Positions 27,141-35,682 of a DNA stretch of 64,000 nucleotides are shown here, piece by piece. Below the pieces are notes generated by a model. That model worked only from the letters and a program-made list of their open reading frames with translations, made no database searches and was not told the DNA's origin. Made by a program: the position numbers and the translations under genes. Positions within the stretch are counted from its first letter, which is position 1; the number at the start of each line of letters is the position of its first letter. The DNA is from a virus: IMG/VR virus record IMGVR_UViG_3300009124_000007, positions 1-64,000 of that record. The stretch is one strand, 5' to 3'.

Positions 27141-27947
27141 ATGGAAATACAGGAACTGGGTATTAGCACACCTAATATCAAAGGGGTTGAAATACCTGTC
27201 ATTGATGCAACAATTCCAGTTCCTAGAACAGATATTTTTATTGGACCACCAGTAGTGGTCAACATCGGACTTCCCATTGTTGACGTTCCAGGTTGTGTGG
27301 AAGCACACGAAACTAATAATGCCAAGAATAATCAGATCAAAACAGATGACCAGAGAGGCACATATGTAGTCTGTGATGGTGGTATTCCTAGTTACAATCC
27401 AATCAATTTTGAACCTGAGCAGATAATCCCTACTGCTCCTGCTGGTGTTGATACTAGAGAAAAAGAGAACCCAAAACCACCAGGGCAGGTAGAACTACCT
27501 CAGGCAGCACCACCTGCTACTGCTAAGGTAGATTGCCCTACGGCAGCACAGCAATCAAAGGAACCTGTCGGAACATATGTAGAGGGTTTCCGAAAGAAGG
27601 TTGTTGAATATAAACTAATAGGCAACGAGTGTGTCCAGATAACAGAAGCAGTCCCACTACCTCAACAGATAGTAGCAGGACTGCCTAGTGGTGGTCAGGT
27701 TGTTCAGGTGGGTGGTGTTGCTGTGATTGCTACTGCATCAGCACTGCTAGCAAAACCGTTGGCAGACATCCTACTAAAGGCAGTCAAACCAACGGTCAAG
27801 AAAGTGATGAAGAAGATTGCTACGATCAGGAAGAAACCTATTCCCGTCCTGTCGTCAGGGGAGCGCCGAGCAGAGCAGCGTCAGATGAACCACGCTGTTC
27901 GGGAGTTGCGTTCTGTGTTCCCGAGGAAGAAGAAACGGAAGGGATAG
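27141..27947 (+). CDS. Conserved cyanophage protein, possible virion component
   Basis: 268 residues. The first 60 residues are rich in Ile/Pro/Val with repeating I-P-V motifs (EIPVIDATIPVPRTD). The middle is Pro/Ala-rich. A hydrophobic segment (VAVIATASALLAKPLADILL) precedes a very basic tail (PRKKKRKG). The last 110 bases overlap the - strand gene at 27838 tail to tail, and in that stretch the codons (tcg, cgc, cga, cgg, agg) differ from neighbours. Function unknown. Confidence 0.7.
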   Translation: MEIQELGISTPNIKGVEIPVIDATIPVPRTDIFIGPPVVVNIGLPIVDVPGCVEAHETNNAKNNQIKTDDQRGTYVVCDGGIPSYNPINFEPEQIIPTAPAGVDTREKENPKPPGQVELPQAAPPATAKVDCPTAAQQSKEPVGTYVEGFRKKVVEYKLIGNECVQITEAVPLPQQIVAGLPSGGQVVQVGGVAVIATASALLAKPLADILLKAVKPTVKKVMKKIATIRKKPIPVLSSGERRAEQRQMNHAVRELRSVFPRKKKRKG

Positions 27948-28728
27948 TGTGACGGTGTGGTTTGACAGCATTCACGTTATTCACTACAACATCAGCACAG
28001 ATTTTATAGTAAGGACTACGTGGGTGGAATTGGATTCCTTTGAGCATCAAATCACCACAATTCTTGAGACGGGCAATCTCAAAATCTAATCTCTTGTTAG
28101 CAACTAACTGAGAGTTCAATTCAATTTGAGTTTGTGCTGCTTTCTTACATAGATCCTGCAACTTCTTATCGGTAGGTGTGCTCCATGTCATAGAGAATCC
28201 CAGACCTAAGTTGTAGTTATCTTTCTGTCCTGTTCTTACAGGAACACGATAAAGCACAGACCCAGGATTATCAGGAGCACCATCCTCATCGAGATCCCGC
28301 ATATCGTACACAGGATCATAATAATATGGCTCGTATGGTTTGGTAGCAGATGCACTTCCAGTTACATATGGTGTGAAATTTCTGGTAGGTCCCTGACACT
28401 GGATTCCTCCACCGTAGGTGTTGGTGATGTATGGACCCTGTAAGACTTGGATTGCTTGGTTCGTGACTGAACCAGAGGAATTAGCAACAGGAGCAGCAGT
28501 AGCACTAACACCGCCCACCTCTGCGGAGGCTCCATTTCCATAACAAAATGCTCCTAATGTAATTATTGTGAGAAGATACTTGTAGTGTCTGTGACGCTTG
28601 TTACTTCTGTTGTTCTTTGTATAATTGTTTGGTTGCTGAGACCAGGACCCTGATACGTTTCTGTGAACTGAAACGCTGCTCCTGGTGTTGTCTGTGTGAA
28701 GGTTGGTTTGCTGTTGATTCCTGTCCAT
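27838..28728 (-). CDS. Secreted-looking protein, start uncertain
   Basis: Up to 296 residues. A Sec-type signal (KYLLTIITLGAFCYGNGASA) lies about 50 residues in from the only ATG, at 28728; between them there is no ATG, GTG or TTG. Starting at 28728 would overlap the upstream gene by 166 bases. So translation may start at a rare codon, or the N-extension is real. The mature part is Gly/Ser/Tyr-rich, then has a conserved-looking Cys pair region (LKNCGDLMLKGIQFHPR). Third of three - strand genes. Confidence 0.68.
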   Translation of the reverse strand: MDRNQQQTNLHTDNTRSSVSVHRNVSGSWSQQPNNYTKNNRSNKRHRHYKYLLTIITLGAFCYGNGASAEVGGVSATAAPVANSSGSVTNQAIQVLQGPYITNTYGGGIQCQGPTRNFTPYVTGSASATKPYEPYYYDPVYDMRDLDEDGAPDNPGSVLYRVPVRTGQKDNYNLGLGFSMTWSTPTDKKLQDLCKKAAQTQIELNSQLVANKRLDFEIARLKNCGDLMLKGIQFHPRSPYYKICADVVVNNVNAVKPHRHTIPSVSSSSGTQNATPEQRGSSDAALLGAPLTTGRE

Positions 28729-28997
28729 GTCGAAGTCACGCCATCTATAGTTACATTGTTTGTTCCAGTGCCAGGAGATAAATTACCTGAGGCACTTACA
28801 CCACTCCCAGTTACAGAGTATTGATACCCTGTGTTATAGTCCATCGAGTTGATGGTTTCCGTTATTTTTTGTGTTGTCTCTGTGTGACTGGTCATCGACC
28901 CCTGTGTGAAGTTTGGGACCACGGGGACCCCCAGGGCAGCAGCAGGTATGGCAAATACACCCGCCACACTTAGGACACACCAACGAATCATATTCAT
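28563..28997 (-). CDS. Secreted Thr/Ser-rich protein
   Basis: 144 residues. N-terminal signal peptide (MIRWCVLSVAGVFAIPAAALG), then a Thr/Ser/Gly-rich beta-like body (ETTQKITETINSMDYNTG). GAGG lies before the start. Second in a - strand set of three; the gap to the first gene is 11 nt. It might form an extracellular or virion-surface fibre; no family recognised. Confidence 0.74.
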   Translation of the reverse strand: MNMIRWCVLSVAGVFAIPAAALGVPVVPNFTQGSMTSHTETTQKITETINSMDYNTGYQYSVTGSGVSASGNLSPGTGTNNVTIDGVTSTWTGINSKPTFTQTTPGAAFQFTETYQGPGLSNQTIIQRTTEVTSVTDTTSIFSQ

Positions 28998-29008
28998 TAC
29001 TATTTACC

Positions 29009-29461
29009 TCAGTCAATGACAGTGATCTCAGTAACGAATTGTCCTGTTGCAGATGAACCAGCACCACCAGCAGTCAGCGTGATAGCATGAGTTCTGTCAA
29101 TCGTACCTGCAAGTGTGCTAGCAGAACCAGCAGCATAAGAGCTAAGGTTACCGAAGTTGGGAACATCACCTGTGCTAACAGCAGATGCAGGAACACTATC
29201 TGCTGCGTTGTATGTTTCACTCAACGACCAATCTTGACCAGATGTAGTGACAGTGTATGTGCCAGCACCAGTGGAAACACCACCCATCGTGCCTGCCGTG
29301 ATGTTAGAACCAGAAGCAGAATAACTACCACCGATTCTCACTGCAGTAGAGCGAGCAGCATCAACAGTCAGTTGGACCGAAGAGGCGTGCTTAGTAACAA
29401 GACCACCAGCGTATGCAGGGGTTGCCATCAAAATCATTACGATAGGAAGAAGTTTACGCAT
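29009..29461 (-). CDS. Secreted Gly/Ser/Ala-rich protein
   Basis: 150 residues. Clear signal peptide MRKLLPIVMILMATPAYAGG with an AYA cleavage site, then a low-complexity Ser/Thr/Ala/Gly body that reads like repeated beta strands. GGA precedes the start. First gene of the - strand set. Low-complexity content resembles structural or adhesive proteins, but I cannot name a family. Confidence 0.75.
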   Translation of the reverse strand: MRKLLPIVMILMATPAYAGGLVTKHASSVQLTVDAARSTAVRIGGSYSASGSNITAGTMGGVSTGAGTYTVTTSGQDWSLSETYNAADSVPASAVSTGDVPNFGNLSSYAAGSASTLAGTIDRTHAITLTAGGAGSSATGQFVTEITVID

Positions 29462-29618
29462 TTTTCCATCGATTAGAAGTCCTATCTATATGTAGGTCGG
29501 GAAAACCTTACAGAGAAATACGGTTGACACCACTCATTTATTTCTAATAAGTTGTGTATATAATATGGTTGCCTTCGGGGACCACACATCAAACTCGCTT
29601 ATAAAAGGAGCATAACAA
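29462..29618. promoter_or_regulatory. Divergent intergenic region before hsp20
   Basis: 157 nt between the outward-facing - strand set and hsp20. A TTGACA at 29524 and a TATAAT at 29559-29564 lie 29 nt apart, too far for one sigma70 promoter; the TATAAT probably works with a weak -35 or as a phage-type promoter. AAAGGAG precedes hsp20. No clear - strand promoter seen. Confidence 0.5.
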
Positions 29619-30065
29619 ATGACTGGACTGCGTAAGTTTGGCACCAAAGATCTTGGTGCGATCATCGACGCTGCTGAGCGTTATAGCGTCGGACTAGATG
29701 ACATTTTTTATAGACTACATTCCTATGGAATGGGGTCAGTCAACGAAGCGTATCCCCCTTACAATCTCGTGAAGGAATCCGAGATCAAGTGGAGGATCGA
29801 GATGGCACTTGCTGGCTGGTCGAAGGACGAGATTGAAGTTTCTACAGAATCTAACGTCCTCCTAGTCAGGTCTAAGGCGGCGAAGTCTAAAGGAGAAGAA
29901 GAGTACATGCATCGTGGCGTTGCAACTCGGACTTTCGCCAGAGGATTCAACTTGAGTGATGATGTTGAGATTGGTGATGTATCTTTCCAAAACGGAATGC
30001 TTGTGGTAGAATTGAGGAAGATCATTCCAGATCATCAGAAACTCAAGATTTATGATATTACATGA
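29619..30065 (+). CDS. hsp20: Small heat shock protein
   Basis: ATP-independent chaperone that holds unfolded proteins; common in cyanomyoviruses. 148 residues. Alpha-crystallin domain from about residue 50 (IKWRIEMALAGWSKDEIEVS) to the end, with the late G-x-L motif in QNGMLVVELRK. ATGA overlap with the next gene. Confidence 0.93.
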   Translation: MTGLRKFGTKDLGAIIDAAERYSVGLDDIFYRLHSYGMGSVNEAYPPYNLVKESEIKWRIEMALAGWSKDEIEVSTESNVLLVRSKAAKSKGEEEYMHRGVATRTFARGFNLSDDVEIGDVSFQNGMLVVELRKIIPDHQKLKIYDIT

Positions 30066-30466
30066 TTCTAAAAAAACTTAGATTGAAACAGCGATGGTCT
30101 AACAGACCCCGCACTCGTAGAGAGTGGGTAAGATTATATGTTTCATATCTGAAGCGTATTCCAGAGAGGCAATACTGGCCAATCTTTATTATTCTGTCTC
30201 TCTACTTCGTCGTTCCGATGAGTGAGATTACCGTAACACTTGGAGCACTTCTCTATTTCAAATTTGAAAAGAGAGTTCGACCATCTATTGAAAAACTAAC
30301 CAGCAGATTGCCCGACTGGTTGCGTTATGGTGGCAGTATCATCTTCTTCCTAGTGATGATTGATGACACTTTGTTTTATTTTGGTTTGATGGCTCTGGCA
30401 TTCTGGAGCAGCAAGCAAGTCCAGAAGGAAGAAAATAATGTTATCTGTGAGGATACAGACACATGA
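30062..30466 (+). CDS. Membrane protein, unknown
   Basis: 134 residues. Basic N-terminus, then about three membrane segments (YWPIFIILSLYFVVPM, SIIFFLVMIDDTLFYFGLMALAFW and a weaker middle one). Coupled to hsp20 and to the next gene by ATGA overlaps. No family recognised. Confidence 0.72.
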   Translation: MILKKLRLKQRWSNRPRTRREWVRLYVSYLKRIPERQYWPIFIILSLYFVVPMSEITVTLGALLYFKFEKRVRPSIEKLTSRLPDWLRYGGSIIFFLVMIDDTLFYFGLMALAFWSSKQVQKEENNVICEDTDT

Positions 30467-30654
30467 AATATCTGAAGGTATTACTTCATCCTATTACTCA
30501 ATTCAACCTGTTGGTTGTGGGGTTTCTGATTGTAATTCAGGGACTCCACCTTCAAGCCCATTACAGTATGGATCTTGATGTAGAATCTTATGTGACTGCC
30601 TTCTGTAAAAAGAATCTTGAAAAGTGTGAGAGAATTATCTCTAACTTTGATTGA
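30463..30654 (+). CDS. Small single-span membrane protein
   Basis: 63 residues with one membrane segment (FNLLVVGFLIVIQGLHL) and a short soluble tail with two Cys. ATGA overlap with the previous gene; a terminator follows 20 nt later. Confidence 0.7.
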   Translation: MKYLKVLLHPITQFNLLVVGFLIVIQGLHLQAHYSMDLDVESYVTAFCKKNLEKCERIISNFD

Positions 30655-30672
30655 TATATAGTATACAACTAA

Positions 30673-30703
30673 AGAGACTCCCGCTGGGGGTCTCTTTTTA
30701 TTT
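30673..30703 (+). terminator. Terminator after the hsp20 operon
   Basis: AGAGACTCCC and GGGGGTCTCT arms with a short loop, then TTTTTATTTT. The next gene's ribosome site follows at once. Confidence 0.88.
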
Positions 30704-30714
30704 TGGAGGACATA

Positions 30715-30945
30715 ATGAATGTATTTGTGAACTGTTGTCCCAGTGGTTACAATGGTGAATCAGAACTAATCACAGTAGAAGTCCCATCAAAGTTTACTGA
30801 TGAAATGCTATCTTATGCTAGACTACTGTCTGATGAGTATGGCGTTTCCGAACGTAAAATTGTAAAGGACATCATCAAAGAATCGGCACTTGAAATTGAA
30901 AGGAGGTATTATGAGCGTAAAGATCGCAAGACTAAGAAACGGTGA
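30715..30945 (+). CDS. Small hypothetical protein
   Basis: 76 residues. The GGAGG at 30706-30710 selects ATG 30715 (MNVFVNCCPSGYNGESE) over the TTG at 30703. N-terminal Cys pair, then a helical C-terminus rich in charge (ALEIERRYYERKDRKTKKR). Overlaps the next gene by 35 bases. Not recognised. Confidence 0.7.
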   Translation: MNVFVNCCPSGYNGESELITVEVPSKFTDEMLSYARLLSDEYGVSERKIVKDIIKESALEIERRYYERKDRKTKKR

Positions 30946-31285
30946 GGATGTCATCTCTGACATTCGTGAAGTACACTCTTCACCAGAACCAGAAGATGCT
31001 AGTGTTCCTATTGCATGGCAGTTGAATTATCCATATTCAATTCAAGTCTTGAGCATTCAGGCAGATGACGGTGTTGGTAAGATTCAAAAGATCAGTGAAC
31101 CTGAGTTGTTCTTTCAACCATGGGCACCACTTGCTTCTAAATCTGACATCATGCTCAGACTGGAAGAAGTCGTGAGTCTTTATGACCCTCACGATGCAGT
31201 AATGGAAAAGTATCAAGAAATTATGGAGGCACAGCAAGATGGACAACGTGAAAGTTCTTCTACTGAAGAACGGGAATCTGAATGA
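30911..31285 (+). CDS. Sm-like family candidate
   Basis: 124 residues from ATG 30911, chosen by AGGAGG at 30901-30906. It opens with VKIARLRNGEDVISDIREV and ends FFQPWAPLASKSDIMLRLEEVVSLYDPHDAVMEKY (in part). The same plan (opening strand with N-G or D-G turn, then a strand and DP-x-x-x-V-x-x-x-Y helix) occurs at 31239 and, looser, at 13393. Acidic Ser/Glu tail. Fold inferred only. Confidence 0.68.
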   Translation: MSVKIARLRNGEDVISDIREVHSSPEPEDASVPIAWQLNYPYSIQVLSIQADDGVGKIQKISEPELFFQPWAPLASKSDIMLRLEEVVSLYDPHDAVMEKYQEIMEAQQDGQRESSSTEERESE

Positions 31286-31499
31286 TTATCTGATCGGTAG
31301 GGTTCAGGAACTAGATGAAGAACCCTCAGTCTTTATTGAGAAGTGTTATCGTATTACTGGCGAAGATATGGAACCATATCCTCGTTACAGCAAACAACGC
31401 GATCTCTTCTTGACATCCGACTCGATCTTTACTATAGTGGATCCGAACAAAGCAGTGTTAGAACTGTATTTGGATAAGGAGAAAAGCGAACCTTCATGA
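31239..31499 (+). CDS. Sm-like family candidate, short paralogue
   Basis: 86 residues. VKVLLLKNGNLNDYLIGRVQEL, then DLFLTSDSIFTIVDPNKAVLELYLD (in part): the same opening and DP-x-x-x-V-L-E-x-Y ending as its neighbour at 30911, so a tandem duplication is likely. Overlaps the neighbour by 47 bases and the DNA polymerase start by 4. Confidence 0.68.
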   Translation: MDNVKVLLLKNGNLNDYLIGRVQELDEEPSVFIEKCYRITGEDMEPYPRYSKQRDLFLTSDSIFTIVDPNKAVLELYLDKEKSEPS

Positions 31500-33976
31500 G
31501 TTTCTATACTAACGTCGAACTGATCGGTGACAACGTGTTGTATCGTGGGTATGAGAATGGGCAGCGAGTCCAGTCTCGTACCCATTTTTCTCCCACGCTG
31601 TTTATTACTTCAAACAAGAAGGAGAAGCACAAGACTCTAACTGGAAAGGACGTAAAACCAATCCAGTTTGAATCGCCTCGTGAAGCACGAGAGTTCATCG
31701 GTAAGTATGAAGATGTGCATGGCGTAGAAGTTCATGGATATGAGAGGTTCGTTTATCAATTCATCTCAGACCAGTTCCCTGGCGAGATTGAATATGATAT
31801 GACCCAGATGAATATCATTACGATTGACATTGAGGTTGCATGTGAGAATGGATTCCCTGATGTAGAAAGTGCAGCAGAAGAAATGCTGCTGATCACAGTC
31901 AAGAATATGATGACAAAAGAAGTCATCACTTGGGGCACTAGGGAATACAATACGGATCAAATTGAATATCGTGTCTTCTGGACTGAGCAGGAGATGCTAA
32001 ACGATTTTGTTGGGTGGTGGGTAGATAACACCCCCGATGTTGTAACAGGATGGAACTGTAACCTGTATGACATTCCATACCTGTGTCGTCGTATCAATCG
32101 TGTCCTAGGTGAGAAGTGGATGAAGTCCCTGTCACCATGGAACAAAGTGAACGAGCGAGAGATTGTAATCATGGGCAGGACTCAACTTGCCTATGAAGTT
32201 GTTGGTGTGTCTGTTCTGGACTATCTGGATCTGTATAAGAAGTTTACTTATACCAACCAAGAGTCATACAAACTAGACCATATTGCCAATGTAGAACTGG
32301 GGCAGAAGAAACTCGATCACTCCGAGTTCGATACTTTCAAAGATTTCTATACACAAGATTGGCAGAAGTTCGTCGTCTACAACATTCTTGACGTGGAACT
32401 GGTGGACAGACTTGAAGATAAAATGAAGTTGCTTGAACTTGCATTGACTATGGCATATGATGCCAAAGTGAACTTTGAGGATGTTTATAGTCAGGTCCGC
32501 ATGTGGGACACTCTAATCTATAATTATCTAAAGGATCGCAACCTCGTGGTTCCACCACGAAGAGGTGCCAAGAAAGATGAAAAGTATGCAGGTGCTTATG
32601 TCAAAGAACCGATTCCTGGAAAGTATGATTGGGTTGTGTCTTTTGACCTCAACTCTCTGTACCCTCATCTTATTATGCAGTACAACATCTCGCCAGAGAC
32701 ACTGGTCGAGAAACGACATCCCTATGCCACAGTTGACAAAATACTTTCTAAGCAAATAGAAGTTGATAGAGAGTATTGTGTATGTGCTAATGGTGCTCAG
32801 TACCGCAAAGATGTGCATGGGTTCCTACCCGAAATGATGCAAAAAATTTATGATGAACGAAAGATTTACAAGCGTAAGATGTTGGATGCAAAACAAGAAT
32901 ACGAAGCATCTCCGTCCGATTCACTTCAAAAGACCATTTCTAGATACAACAACTTCCAAATGGCAAGAAAGATCCAACTCAACTCTGCCTATGGTGCCAT
33001 TGGAAACCAATACTTCCGCTACTACAATCTGGCAAATGCTGAGGCGATCACTCTCTCGGGTCAAGTCTCGATTCGTTGGATTGAGGGGAAGGTAAACGAC
33101 TACCTAAACAAACTACTAAAAACGGAGGACCACGATTATGTTATTGCCAGTGATACTGACAGCATCTATATCTGTCTTGATCTACTTGTCCGTAGCGTAT
33201 TTGATGTACAGAATGTTCCTGCAGAGAGGATCGTCAACTTTCTCGATGCTGCCTGTAAGGAGCGAATCGAACCATTCATCGAACGATCCTACCAGGAACT
33301 AGCAGACTATGTTGGTGCTTATGAACAGAAGATGTTCATGAAGCGCGAGAACATTGCTAACAAAGGTATCTGGACTGCTAAGAAGCGATACATCCTCAAC
33401 GTCTGGGACAGTGAGGGTGTTCGCTATGAGAAACCTAAACTGAAGATGATGGGTATTGAAGCAGTCAAGTCTTCAACCCCTGGTCCCTGCAGGCAAAAGA
33501 TCAAAGACGCACTGCAGGTTATTATGAATGGTACTGAAGAAGAGGTGCAGAAATTTATTGCTGACTTCCGAGAAGAGTTTCGATCGTTGCCAGTCGAAGA
33601 TATTTCATTCCCACGAGGTTGTAACAATCTAAATAAGTGGTCGAGTCCAGCGACCATCTACTCGAAGGGAACACCTATCCATGTACGTGGCGCTTTGCTC
33701 TACAACTTCCACATCAAAAATAATAAACTCACTCACAAGTATCAACTTATTCAGGATGGTGATAAAGTCAAGTTTGTTTATTTGAAGACCCCAAACAAAA
33801 TCGGTGAGAACGTTATTAGTTTCATCGGTACGTTTCCTATGGAATTGCAACTTGACAATCAGGTAGACTATGACCTACAATTCGACAAGAGTTTTCTTGA
33901 ACCATTGAAAGTCATCATGGACACTATTGGGTGGAAGTCCGAAAAAGTAGCATCACTGGAGTTTCTATTTGGATGA
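31496..33976 (+). CDS. gp43: DNA polymerase, family B
   Basis: Replicative polymerase with 3'-5' exonuclease. 826 residues (T4: 898). Exonuclease motif IDIEVACENGFPD, palm motif A FDLNSLYPHLI, motif B KIQLNSAYGAIGN, motif C ASDTDSIYI. Uninterrupted, with no intron or intein. ATGA overlap with the Sm-like gene and with the small gene at 33973. Confidence 0.98.
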   Translation: MSFYTNVELIGDNVLYRGYENGQRVQSRTHFSPTLFITSNKKEKHKTLTGKDVKPIQFESPREAREFIGKYEDVHGVEVHGYERFVYQFISDQFPGEIEYDMTQMNIITIDIEVACENGFPDVESAAEEMLLITVKNMMTKEVITWGTREYNTDQIEYRVFWTEQEMLNDFVGWWVDNTPDVVTGWNCNLYDIPYLCRRINRVLGEKWMKSLSPWNKVNEREIVIMGRTQLAYEVVGVSVLDYLDLYKKFTYTNQESYKLDHIANVELGQKKLDHSEFDTFKDFYTQDWQKFVVYNILDVELVDRLEDKMKLLELALTMAYDAKVNFEDVYSQVRMWDTLIYNYLKDRNLVVPPRRGAKKDEKYAGAYVKEPIPGKYDWVVSFDLNSLYPHLIMQYNISPETLVEKRHPYATVDKILSKQIEVDREYCVCANGAQYRKDVHGFLPEMMQKIYDERKIYKRKMLDAKQEYEASPSDSLQKTISRYNNFQMARKIQLNSAYGAIGNQYFRYYNLANAEAITLSGQVSIRWIEGKVNDYLNKLLKTEDHDYVIASDTDSIYICLDLLVRSVFDVQNVPAERIVNFLDAACKERIEPFIERSYQELADYVGAYEQKMFMKRENIANKGIWTAKKRYILNVWDSEGVRYEKPKLKMMGIEAVKSSTPGPCRQKIKDALQVIMNGTEEEVQKFIADFREEFRSLPVEDISFPRGCNNLNKWSSPATIYSKGTPIHVRGALLYNFHIKNNKLTHKYQLIQDGDKVKFVYLKTPNKIGENVISFIGTFPMELQLDNQVDYDLQFDKSFLEPLKVIMDTIGWKSEKVASLEFLFG

Positions 33977-34125
33977 GTAAAAAGTACATCGTATCCTATC
34001 AAAAAGCATTTGGTTTCTCTGTCCGTGAGGAGAAAGAGTTTACGAATGAAGAAGACGCAAAATGGTTTTCCCGTGCCATGAAACGGGCACAATATATCAC
34101 AACAATTTTGGAGGACAAAGCGTGA
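33973..34125 (+). CDS. Small protein between DNA polymerase and uvsX
   Basis: 50 residues from [20 protein letters not shown]; start overlaps the polymerase stop (ATGA) and its stop overlaps the uvsX GTG (GTGA). Mixed strand/helix, basic. The tight coupling to both neighbours supports a real gene; function unknown. Confidence 0.72.
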   Translation: MSKKYIVSYQKAFGFSVREEKEFTNEEDAKWFSRAMKRAQYITTILEDKA

Positions 34126-35138
34126 ATTTTCTACAGGATGTAGTAAAGGAGATTGGTAATGAGTATGCTGGTTTGGTTGCTGACGGAGTGGCAGCAGGAG
34201 ATACTGAGTCTTACATTGATACTGGTAGTTACATTTTCAATGCTCTGGTTAGTGGTTCAATCTACGGTGGAGTCCCCTCAAACAAGATCACTGCTATCGC
34301 TGGTGAGTCTAGTACTGGCAAGACTTTCTTTTGTCTTGGGATTGTCCAGCATTTTCTTGAATCTAACCCCGATGCTGGGGTAATCTACTTTGAATCTGAG
34401 TCTGCTATTACTAAAAGTATGATCGTTGAACGTGGCATTGATGCCAATCGTATGATGATCGTTCCTGTTACTACTGTGCAGGAGTTTCGTACTCAAGCAC
34501 TGAAAATTCTCGATAAGTATCTTGAGGTAAAGAAAGAAGATCGTCAACCTATGATGTTTGTTCTGGATTCTCTAGGCATGTTGTCCACAACAAAGGAGAT
34601 TGAAGACTCCTCTGAGGGCAAAGAAACGAGAGATATGACTCGCGCACAAGTCACTAAGGCAATCTTCCGTGTACTGACCCTGAAACTAGGTAAGGCAAAT
34701 GTTCCTATGCTGGTGACTAACCATACATATGACGTGGTTGGTGCCTATGTACCCACTAAGGAGATGGGTGGAGGTAGCGGTCTCAAGTATGCTGCCAGCA
34801 CTATCATCTATCTCTCCAAGTCAAAGGAGAAAGATGGTAAGGAAGTGATCGGCAACATTATCAAGTGTAAAGCACATAAGTCTCGTTTGACAAAGGAGAA
34901 CTCTCAGGTTGAAACCCGTCTTTACTACGATCGTGGACTGGACAAGTATTACGGACTACTGGAACTGGGTGAGAAGTACGGAGTCTTCGAGCGGGTGGGG
35001 AATCGTATCAAGATTGATGGTACTTCTGTTTATCCTAAGAGTATTCTCAGCGATCCTGAGAAGTATTTCACGCCAGAAATAATGCAGGCACTTGACGAAT
35101 CAGCAGCAAAGGAGTTTAGATATGGAAACGACGCTTGA
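34122..35138 (+). CDS. uvsX: Recombinase UvsX, RecA-like
   Basis: Strand-exchange protein. The start is the GTG at 34122, with GGAGG at 34110-34114; the open frame before it is not coding. 338 residues. Walker A is GESSTGKT, the Walker B region is [11 protein letters not shown], and the DNA-binding loop region follows [21 protein letters not shown] (in part). Overlaps the oxygenase gene at 35122. Confidence 0.96.
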   Translation: MNFLQDVVKEIGNEYAGLVADGVAAGDTESYIDTGSYIFNALVSGSIYGGVPSNKITAIAGESSTGKTFFCLGIVQHFLESNPDAGVIYFESESAITKSMIVERGIDANRMMIVPVTTVQEFRTQALKILDKYLEVKKEDRQPMMFVLDSLGMLSTTKEIEDSSEGKETRDMTRAQVTKAIFRVLTLKLGKANVPMLVTNHTYDVVGAYVPTKEMGGGSGLKYAASTIIYLSKSKEKDGKEVIGNIIKCKAHKSRLTKENSQVETRLYYDRGLDKYYGLLELGEKYGVFERVGNRIKIDGTSVYPKSILSDPEKYFTPEIMQALDESAAKEFRYGNDA

Positions 35139-35682
35139 TAACTATATCAGAGAGTACGATAACATCGTTCCACCTACTTTCTGCAATCATGTAATCAATA
35201 CATTTGAACTATCTGAGAAAGTAGAGGTCGATAGAGAATTTCGTCCTAAGTGGGAGGAGTTCAATATCTCTCAACACTACGATGATCCCCAATATGGATT
35301 GATTCAAAATGAAGTACAAAAGTATTTCATTGATGCCATCAAACTGTATATGGAAGACCTGCAATGTGGTGTGGACTTCCCTGCAAAGTATTGCTTTGAG
35401 GAATATCGTATCAAAAAGTATAGAGCACATAGTGAAGATCAGTTCAGAGACCACGTTGATGTACAAGATCTTCGTTCTGCTAGACGATTCATGGTCGTCA
35501 TGCTATACTTGAACAGTGTTGATGAAGGTGGTGAAACACATTTCCCTCTAATCAATCGGACAGTGAAACCTCAAACAGGAAAACTTCTTCTGTTCCCATC
35601 AAACTGGCAGTATCGACATGCTGGTAGACCAGTTCAATCTAACAACAAGTACATTCTCGGATCCTATCTCCACTACCTATGA
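35122..35682 (+). CDS. 2-oxoglutarate/Fe(II) oxygenase, prolyl-4-hydroxylase-like
   Basis: 186 residues; ATG 35122 follows AAAGGAG. Iron ligands: H-x-D in FRDHVDVQD and the distal His in [10 protein letters not shown]; the 2-oxoglutarate-binding Lys is probably in [37 protein letters not shown] (in part) is the typical P4H core. Lies between uvsX and gp41 with overlaps at both ends. Confidence 0.9.
   Translation: METTLDNYIREYDNIVPPTFCNHVINTFELSEKVEVDREFRPKWEEFNISQHYDDPQYGLIQNEVQKYFIDAIKLYMEDLQCGVDFPAKYCFEEYRIKKYRAHSEDQFRDHVDVQDLRSARRFMVVMLYLNSVDEGGETHFPLINRTVKPQTGKLLLFPSNWQYRHAGRPVQSNNKYILGSYLHYL

Noticed and set aside
29524-29564. TTGACA and TATAAT before hsp20 as one promoter
   Set aside because: The spacer would be 29 nt, far outside the 16-19 nt range.
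31496-33976. Possible intron or intein in DNA polymerase
   Set aside because: All family B motifs lie in one uninterrupted frame of normal length.
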